A stretch of DNA of 64,000 nucleotides, from the NCBI GenBank assembly GCA_016218915.1, contig JACRCQ010000052.1:1-64000 (forward strand), in the 5' to 3' direction. Shown here piece after piece: positions 58,727-64,000 of the stretch. The position numbers and the translations under genes are program-made. The DNA comes from Deltaproteobacteria bacterium. GTDB taxonomy: Bacteria; Myxococcota_A; Polyangia; Polyangiales; Polyangiaceae. Each line of letters opens with the position of its first letter. The stretch's first letter is position 1. The notes under the pieces are model-generated. The model did no database searches, had not been told where the DNA came from, and was given only the letters and a program-made list of their open reading frames with translations.

Positions 58727-59902
58727 CTACGGTCGGCGCTCCTCGACACTCCAGCAACCATCGTCGGCGCGACGCGTGGTCTGGCCGGTGTGCGCGCCGA
58801 TCGAGATGGCCTTGAAGTGGGCCAGGAACATGCTCTCTTCGGCTGGCTTGACCGGGTGGGGAACCGAAGCGAGCAGGTGGTACGGGCAAAGCTCGATAGT
58901 CGGCTCGGCGCCCTTGTCGAATCTCACGCGAGCCAGGTACCCCCAGCCCGTCCAAGGATGCTCCGAATGCTGGTGAAACACGAAGTTTCCCAGGCTGAAG
59001 ACCACGGGCTTCGACTTGTGGAACTCGATTCGCTGCGGCGTGTGCGTGTGGTGTCCGAGCACCACGTCCGCCCCTGAATCGATCGCGCCAAAAAGAAGCG
59101 ATCGGTAGATCTGTACCGGCTCGTCGGAATACTCGTTGCCCAGGTGCACAGAGACCACCACCCGATCGACCTTGTCGCGCACTTCGGCGATCGCTGCGCG
59201 AAGCACGTGCAGATTCGCGGGCGCCGTGTACTTGCGCGGCTCCGGAAGATTGGCCGGACCGTCGTTGAAGATCGCCGTCATCGCGAAGAACGCAAGCTTG
59301 TGCCCCTTTCGCTCCAGCAGCAGGGGCCCGATCGGCGACTGCGCCTCGCCGTTGGTCCCCACATGGGCGATCCCGACCCGATCGAGGTTCTCGATCGTCT
59401 CGACCAGGCCGCGCTTGCCGTAGTCCCACGAATGGTTGTTCGCAGTGGAGACCACGTCGAACGCGCCTCTGAGGAGCACCTCGGCGCCGGAAGGCGGGCC
59501 CGTGAAGACCAGCGGGTTGTCCTTGTTGACCGTCACGCCCTTCTGATCGCTGAGCGGAGACTCGAGGTTGGCGAACCGCACATCGGCCGAGGTCAGCCAG
59601 GGGCGCACATCCACGAACGGATCCCAGGACGGATCGCGCAGGATTCGTTGCCCGGTCCCTCGTGAAAGATCCACGTCCCCACCCGCGATGAGCACCAGCG
59701 GTCCGTCGAGCGGCACCGGCGCCTGGGATGCTGCAGGCGGTGCAGACGCTTCGGCAGGAGTATCGAGCGACGCAACCGGTGCAGGGGACGCAGCATCCTG
59801 CCGATCCTCCTTGTGCGGACTTTTGCAGCCGAAGGTGATCGACGACACCAGGGCGATTCCCAGGGCTGTGCACAGGAAGCGATCGGAAGAGGATGCCTTC
59901 AT
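58727..59902 (-). CDS. CapA-family (PGA-cap/metallophosphoesterase-like) lipoprotein
   Basis: A 391-residue exported protein. The signal FLCTALGIALVSSITFGCKS ends in a lipobox Cys and is followed by an Ala/Pro linker. The CapA domain shows LIAGGDVDLSRGTGQ, VRFANLESPLSD, VVSTANNHSWDYGKRGL, AFFAMTAIFNDGP, VVVSVHLGNEYSDEPVQI, GADVVLGHHTHTPQ and VVFSLGNFVFHQHSEHPWTG. Metal-binding Asp, Asn and His are in place. Family members include poly-gamma-glutamate capsule proteins, but no other capsule gene is nearby, so a role in envelope turnover or another phosphoester is possible. First gene of the minus-strand run. Confidence 0.88.
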   Translation of the reverse strand: MKASSSDRFLCTALGIALVSSITFGCKSPHKEDRQDAASPAPVASLDTPAEASAPPAASQAPVPLDGPLVLIAGGDVDLSRGTGQRILRDPSWDPFVDVRPWLTSADVRFANLESPLSDQKGVTVNKDNPLVFTGPPSGAEVLLRGAFDVVSTANNHSWDYGKRGLVETIENLDRVGIAHVGTNGEAQSPIGPLLLERKGHKLAFFAMTAIFNDGPANLPEPRKYTAPANLHVLRAAIAEVRDKVDRVVVSVHLGNEYSDEPVQIYRSLLFGAIDSGADVVLGHHTHTPQRIEFHKSKPVVFSLGNFVFHQHSEHPWTGWGYLARVRFDKGAEPTIELCPYHLLASVPHPVKPAEESMFLAHFKAISIGAHTGQTTRRADDGCWSVEERRP

Positions 59903-60017
59903 CGCTGCAGCTACCCTGTCACGAAGGGCGGGGATGGCAAGAGGCGTTCAAAGCAGCCAAGCACGCGGCCGCAGAAAACCGACACCGCCGAGCAGTCTTG
60001 TACTAGCTTCGCGAGCC

Positions 60018-62603
60018 GTGATCCGTCGTCACGCAATCCTCATCGGACTGTTCCTGGTCAGCGCCGCTTCGCTGCTGTTCGAAATCCTCCTCACCAAGTT
60101 CTTCGGCTCGAAGCTGGAGCACCACTTCACCTTCGCCATCATCAGCACTGCGATGCTGGGGTTCGGAATGGCGGGGACCTGGGTGCACATGCGTCCGGCG
60201 CAGTTCCCGACGGACAACGGGCCATCGGCCGACGTGCTCGCCAGCTATGCATGGAAGTTCGGGCTGTCGTGCCTGATCGTGATCCCGGTGTTCTGCTTCC
60301 TGCCCATCCATCCGCTGTTCCCGGACTGGCGAGGCACGATCGCGCTTCCGCTGTTCTTTCTGATGTTCGCAGTGCCCTTCTTCTACGTGGGCGTCTGCGT
60401 GAGCTACACCTTGATCGCGGCACGCCAGGGCCCTGGCGTGATCTACTTCTGGGACCTGCTCGGCGCAGGCATCGGCGCTGCGATCTCGGCCTGGGCGATT
60501 CGCACGCTGAACGGCTACGGCGCTACGGTGCTCGTGGGACTGATCGCCTTGGCCGGCACGGTCATGTACTGGCTGGCGAGCGACAAGAAGTCCAGGGGCC
60601 TGGGCTGGCGCGTGCCTCTGTACGTGCTGGGTGTCCTCGGTGTGCTGATCTACCCGGGGATCGGGCGACAGCTCTATGGCCACGACGTCTTCTCGATCAA
60701 GTACCTGGAGCTTCGGCAGACGCTGCTGCTGGACTTCGGCGGCATCGAGATGTCGTTCTGGAACGCAGTAGCGCGCATCGACGTGAGCAAGACAGCGGAC
60801 TCGCACAAGCGCACGTACCGCAGCGGCATCCCGCACCGCTACGAGTTCCTGCCGATCCCCGGGCGATTCATCCTGGTGGACGGCGGCGCGAGCACGCGTC
60901 AGTTCGCCCTGTCCGGACCTCCTGAAGAGCAGCCCTGGCTCAAGGACTCCCTGTGGGCAGCTCCTTATGCCGGCCGTGATCCGGCAGTCCCGTTCGAGCG
61001 CTCGCTGGTCATCGGCGCAGGCGGTGGCGTCGACGTGCTCGTAGCCAAGTCCTACGGCACCAAGCGGGTGGATGCGATCGAGCTCAATCCGGATACGTTC
61101 AAGATTCTCAAAGGGCGTTCCGAGGACCCCAAGCGCGAGCTGTACACGAATTGGCTTCATGGCGGGCTGCTCCTGATGAACACGGAAGCGCGCCACTACT
61201 GCCACACGCTCGGCGGCCAGGAGACCTACGACGTGATCGAGGCCAGCGGCGTGGACACGCTGACAGCGATCCAATCTGCGGCCAACGCGCTCAGCGAGAA
61301 CTTCCTGTACACCGAGGACGCGATTGGGGACTACTACCGTCTGCTCAAGCCAGGCGGGATCCTCTCCCTGTCGCACGGCTACTCCTCACCGGCGTCGCTC
61401 ACCCTGCGCAAGTTCGTCACCTACCTCGACTTCCTGCACAAGCAGGGCGTCAAGGACCCTGGCAAGTCGGTCGTATTCATCTTCGACCACTACTTCGAGA
61501 ACGGCCTGCTCAAGAAGGGCGAGTTCACCCGCGACGAGATCACGCGGCTCGAAGCGTGGGTGAAGGCCAACGACTATCTGTTCATCTACCACCCGTTCAT
61601 GGCGCCGGACACGCCGCCGACCCGTCCCATCGGATACGGCGACGACTACGAGCGCATGGACAAGCGGTTCTACGATCACCTGGCCAAGATCCAGTACGCA
61701 CCGTTCCTCGATCCGGAGCAGACCAAGATCGGTGACGACGACATCCCGTTCATCAAGCTCGGGCTGGCCAAGAGTCCGGAGGAGCGCGAGGCGATCCTGC
61801 AGAAGCTGCGCTGGGACGTGCACCCGGTGTCGGACGACAAGCCGTACTTCTACTTCCTGCGTCCGAACCACTCCTCGTGGACGAGCGCATTCGATGGCGC
61901 GTTCATGTACCCGCAGCCTGCGGTGCGCTGGATGTTCCTGTGCGCCTTGATCGCCTCGATCGCGCTGGTGGCAGCGCCGGCGTTCATCAAGCGCAAGCAG
62001 GGCACCGGAGCCGAGGAGAGGAAGACCGTGCTCCGGGCTGTGCCGTTCTTCGCCCTGTGCGGGTTCGGCTTCATGCTGGTGGAGAATTCGGCATTCCTCA
62101 ACCTCACGCTGTTCGTGGGCGGTCCGCTGTACTCGCTCGCCATCGTGCTTCCCACGGTGCTCATCGGCTATGCGATCGGCAGCCTGCTCACGGACCGCTA
62201 TCTCACGCAGTCACGCAGAAGCTTCGCCTGGGTCGTCGGGCTGTACGTCGGCGGATTCGTGCTCTACTGGGCCATTGTCAGGTTCGGCCTGCCGATGCTC
62301 ATCGGCACTTCGTGGCTGACGCGCGTGCTGGTTTCGGTTGCGCTCACCGTACCGCTCGGTGCGCTGCTCGGCGTGTCCGTCCCCTGGTACATGCACTCGC
62401 TCAAGGACAAGGACACGCGCAGCCTGGCTTGGATGTGGGCCGTGTCGTCTGCCTTCAACGTGCTCGGCTCCATGCTCTTCGTTCCGATCTGCTTCGCGCT
62501 GGGTCGATCGGTCACCTTGCTGCTGGCCGCAGGGCTCTACTTCCTGGCCCTGTCGTGGGCCGCGTTTGCGCGCAAAGCCGCCCTGCCTGTCGCCAAATCC
62601 TAG
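60018..62603 (+). CDS. polytopic spermidine-synthase-like protein
   Basis: About 861 residues from GTG 60018 (VIRRHAILIGLFLVS); the open frame upstream runs antisense through the CapA gene and is not used. Residues 5-220 have about six membrane helices (FVSA-like ILIGLFLVSAASLLFEILLT; GATVLVGLIALAGTVMYWLA). A soluble middle domain has the SAM-binding motif SLVIGAGGGVDVLVAKSYGT, then KRVDAIELNPDTFKI and a later YDVIEASGVDTLTAIQS. The C-terminal 210 residues are another set of helices (FALCGFGFMLVENSAFLNLT; TVLIGYAIGSLLTDRYL). This is the plan of membrane-anchored spermidine-synthase-like proteins; the product is not known. Confidence 0.8.
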   Translation: MIRRHAILIGLFLVSAASLLFEILLTKFFGSKLEHHFTFAIISTAMLGFGMAGTWVHMRPAQFPTDNGPSADVLASYAWKFGLSCLIVIPVFCFLPIHPLFPDWRGTIALPLFFLMFAVPFFYVGVCVSYTLIAARQGPGVIYFWDLLGAGIGAAISAWAIRTLNGYGATVLVGLIALAGTVMYWLASDKKSRGLGWRVPLYVLGVLGVLIYPGIGRQLYGHDVFSIKYLELRQTLLLDFGGIEMSFWNAVARIDVSKTADSHKRTYRSGIPHRYEFLPIPGRFILVDGGASTRQFALSGPPEEQPWLKDSLWAAPYAGRDPAVPFERSLVIGAGGGVDVLVAKSYGTKRVDAIELNPDTFKILKGRSEDPKRELYTNWLHGGLLLMNTEARHYCHTLGGQETYDVIEASGVDTLTAIQSAANALSENFLYTEDAIGDYYRLLKPGGILSLSHGYSSPASLTLRKFVTYLDFLHKQGVKDPGKSVVFIFDHYFENGLLKKGEFTRDEITRLEAWVKANDYLFIYHPFMAPDTPPTRPIGYGDDYERMDKRFYDHLAKIQYAPFLDPEQTKIGDDDIPFIKLGLAKSPEEREAILQKLRWDVHPVSDDKPYFYFLRPNHSSWTSAFDGAFMYPQPAVRWMFLCALIASIALVAAPAFIKRKQGTGAEERKTVLRAVPFFALCGFGFMLVENSAFLNLTLFVGGPLYSLAIVLPTVLIGYAIGSLLTDRYLTQSRRSFAWVVGLYVGGFVLYWAIVRFGLPMLIGTSWLTRVLVSVALTVPLGALLGVSVPWYMHSLKDKDTRSLAWMWAVSSAFNVLGSMLFVPICFALGRSVTLLLAAGLYFLALSWAAFARKAALPVAKS

Positions 62604-62712
62604 CATTGCGTACCTGCGTTGGGCACGGCATGCCAAGCCAACATCCCTGCGATTCTGCCGATACGCGTAGCCCGGAGACGTAACAACATCGCAACAGCAG
62701 CGGCGCGCCACT

Positions 62713-62796
62713 GGCGCGCATCCGCTCGACGCGGCATCGCCGCGTCTCTGCAACCGGCGCGCATCCGTTCAACCCCCCCGCCGCGTCTCTGCAACC
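62713..62796. repeat. imperfect tandem repeat in intergenic region
   Basis: Two adjacent copies of about 43 and 41 bases (62713-62755 and 62756-62796) share GGCGCGCATCCG at the start and CGCCGCGTCTCTGCAACC at the end, differing in the middle. A partial third copy may begin at 62797. They lie in the 200-base gap between the convergent spermidine-synthase-like and WD40-type genes, which otherwise holds nothing I recognise. Confidence 0.65.
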
Positions 62797-62803
62797 AGCG
62801 CCG

Positions 62804-64000
62804 CTACGGCTCAGCATAGCCCGCATCTCCAGCCAGGATCCTGGCAAGAAGCCCGGGCACCACGAACCGCTCCTCGCAGACCTCGACAGGGAAGCTGAGC
62901 TGCCCCACGCGGCACACTGCAACCTTGCGGGCGCCCTCCCCCATCAGCTCGGCGTATCCGTCAGGCGTAGTCGCGTACGCTGCTTTGCTCCCGGACACGA
63001 GCCGGAAGGTTGCGAGGTGGGCTTTGTCCGCTTTGCGGGTCAACATCACGCCTCGCGGTGACTTGCCCGGCTCCAGGGCCGCGCTCCAGGTAAGTACGCT
63101 CTCGTCCACCGGCGAAAATACGTGCCAATCTCCCATGAGCCTGGCGAGCTCACGCCCCGTCGCAGTCTCGACCAGCGCGAGCCCATCCGGCGCGGCCAGC
63201 GAGCACCTTCGCAGCTGAAGCTTGCTTCCATCCGCAGAGAACTCCACCGGCCCGCGGCCGTGGAGCTCCGAGATCCCTCTCGCTGCGCTCCACAGGAATA
63301 CCTTGTGCTCTGCGCAGCCGCCGGTGTCGGAGGCAGACAATGCGAGACCGGTGCCCTGTGGGAAGACGGACACGGAATCCAAAGGGAGCGAGTGCCGCCG
63401 AATCGCGTCCAGCTCCTTCCCGGTCGATGCGTCCCACACGTTGACCGTCAGCTCGTCCGCGTGGAACGACGCGTCGCCCTGCGAGGCTGACACCACCTTC
63501 GACCCGTCCGGAGAGAAAGCGACCGAGACCACGTTCGTGGCGAAATCGGCCTGGAATCGGGCCACCCGCGTGCGAGTCGACAGCTCCCATACGCCGGCTA
63601 CAGCCCAGCAGGGTGCAGTCGCGCTCCCCCCGTGCTTCTCTTCCTCCACCGTAACGAGCTTCCGTCCGTCCGGCGAGAATGCGACCGACGAGAACTGGCA
63701 CAAGAATCGATCGCCCTCCCTGCTTACCTTGCCGACCTCTCTCCCCTTCACCACGTCCCAGACGTGAATCGCGGCCCGCGCTCCGATCGCCAGCTTCGAG
63801 CCATCCAGCGAGAATGCGAGCAGACCAAGGTAATCGTCCTTGGGCAGCACGAGCTTGCTCAGCTCCTTGCCGGTCGAAGCGCTCGTGACACGCACCGTAT
63901 TGCCGTCCACAGTCGCCAGCCTGGTGCCGTCCAGCGTGCTCGCCGACTGGCTTTCCTGCTCGACCTTGCTCGCTCGCCTCGAGCGCGGGCGCAACGTGCT
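62804..64000 (-). CDS. WD40-type beta-propeller protein (partial, 5' end outside window)
   Basis: The open frame runs off the window edge, so only the C-terminal 398 or so residues are seen. Repeats typical of WD40 or Tolb-like propellers are present: LLAFSLDGSKLAIGARAAIH, FSSVAFSPDGRKLVTVEE, VVSVAFSPDGSKVVSASQGD, ELTVNVWDASTGKELDAIRR and a degenerate repeat near PVEFSADGSKLQLRR. Repeats end with VWD/VWEL or similar. In Polyangia such propellers often follow a kinase or a NACHT domain, but the upstream part is not available. The last 40 residues (CEERFVVPGLLARILAGDAG) are helical. Confidence 0.8.
   Translation of the reverse strand, partial: STLRPRSRRASKVEQESQSASTLDGTRLATVDGNTVRVTSASTGKELSKLVLPKDDYLGLLAFSLDGSKLAIGARAAIHVWDVVKGREVGKVSREGDRFLCQFSSVAFSPDGRKLVTVEEEKHGGSATAPCWAVAGVWELSTRTRVARFQADFATNVVSVAFSPDGSKVVSASQGDASFHADELTVNVWDASTGKELDAIRRHSLPLDSVSVFPQGTGLALSASDTGGCAEHKVFLWSAARGISELHGRGPVEFSADGSKLQLRRCSLAAPDGLALVETATGRELARLMGDWHVFSPVDESVLTWSAALEPGKSPRGVMLTRKADKAHLATFRLVSGSKAAYATTPDGYAELMGEGARKVAVCRVGQLSFPVEVCEERFVVPGLLARILAGDAGYAEP

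Noticed and set aside
57183..59873. 896-residue minus-strand open frame
   Set aside because: It is a frame-shadow of the CapA-like and flippase-like genes, both of which carry complete family motifs in their own frames.
58727..59902. Capsule biosynthesis locus around the CapA-like gene
   Set aside because: No other capsule or poly-gamma-glutamate gene is nearby; the gene heads an oxidoreductase-type operon.

Overview
This 64 kb window is GC-rich, densely coding chromosomal DNA. Its lipoproteins with Gly-Gly-Thr or Cys-rich stretches, zinc-ribbon Ser/Thr kinase, long Pro/Ala-rich linkers, PEGA/TPR proteins, MopE-type metal-binding motif and S41/lipoprotein pairs are typical of Myxococcota, most likely Polyangia. 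That placement rests on gene style, not on a marker gene. I saw no rRNA, tRNA, CRISPR array, insertion sequence or prophage. Most genes sit in same-strand runs with 4-bp stop/start overlaps.

Layout. 0-5.3 kb: two small lipoproteins, then a lipase-like lipoprotein overlapping an acyl-CoA ligase. 5.3-11.4 kb: a CDP-alcohol phosphatidyltransferase, an EEP-family nuclease/phosphatase lipoprotein, and a GAF protein with a sensor histidine kinase. 11.5-15.8 kb: two overlapping polytopic GT-C-like membrane proteins. 15.8-17.2 kb: an HU/IHF-like protein and a Tat-type lipoprotein. 17.3-20.2 kb: five genes resembling a type III secretion translocon operon in the order of Salmonella SPI-2 sseA-sseB-sscA-sseC-sseD, with no secretion apparatus genes nearby. 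20.2-24.3 kb: cobalamin adenosyltransferase, an ECF sigma factor, and the housekeeping run pdxJ-acpS-nnrDE. 24.3-28.4 kb: a membrane protein of unknown role, a PEGA/TPR protein and an OmpA-like lipoprotein. 28.8-34.6 kb: a four-gene tandem duplication of S41-protease-like protein plus lipoprotein. 34.6-40.1 kb: a repeated-TMLG-motif zinc-ribbon membrane protein, a Ser/Thr kinase and a beta-propeller protein. 40.3-45.8 kb: a degenerate HisF paralogue, a repeat-rich tail-anchored protein, a TerB-like protein, and a response regulator with an atypical histidine-kinase-like partner. 45.9-52.1 kb: a MopE-like lipoprotein, an ABC-2 permease, a small membrane protein and two Cys-rich lipoproteins. 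52.1-59.9 kb: a minus-strand run of CapA-like protein, flippase-like fusion, Cys-rich lipoprotein, GMC oxidoreductase, FGE-like lipoprotein and alpha/beta hydrolase. 60.0-64 kb: a spermidine-synthase-like membrane protein and a partial WD40-type protein.

The most interesting system is the translocon-like operon at 17.3-20.2 kb. It encodes a filament/tip-like protein, an LcrH/SscA-like TPR chaperone and two membrane-inserting translocator-like proteins whose hydrophobic cores and C-termini look paralogous. Next are the kinase paired with a protein carrying seven TMLG-type motifs, and a flippase-like protein that appears to carry the N-terminal segment missing from a GMC oxidoreductase of the same operon. 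All function calls rest on motif reading without database searches.
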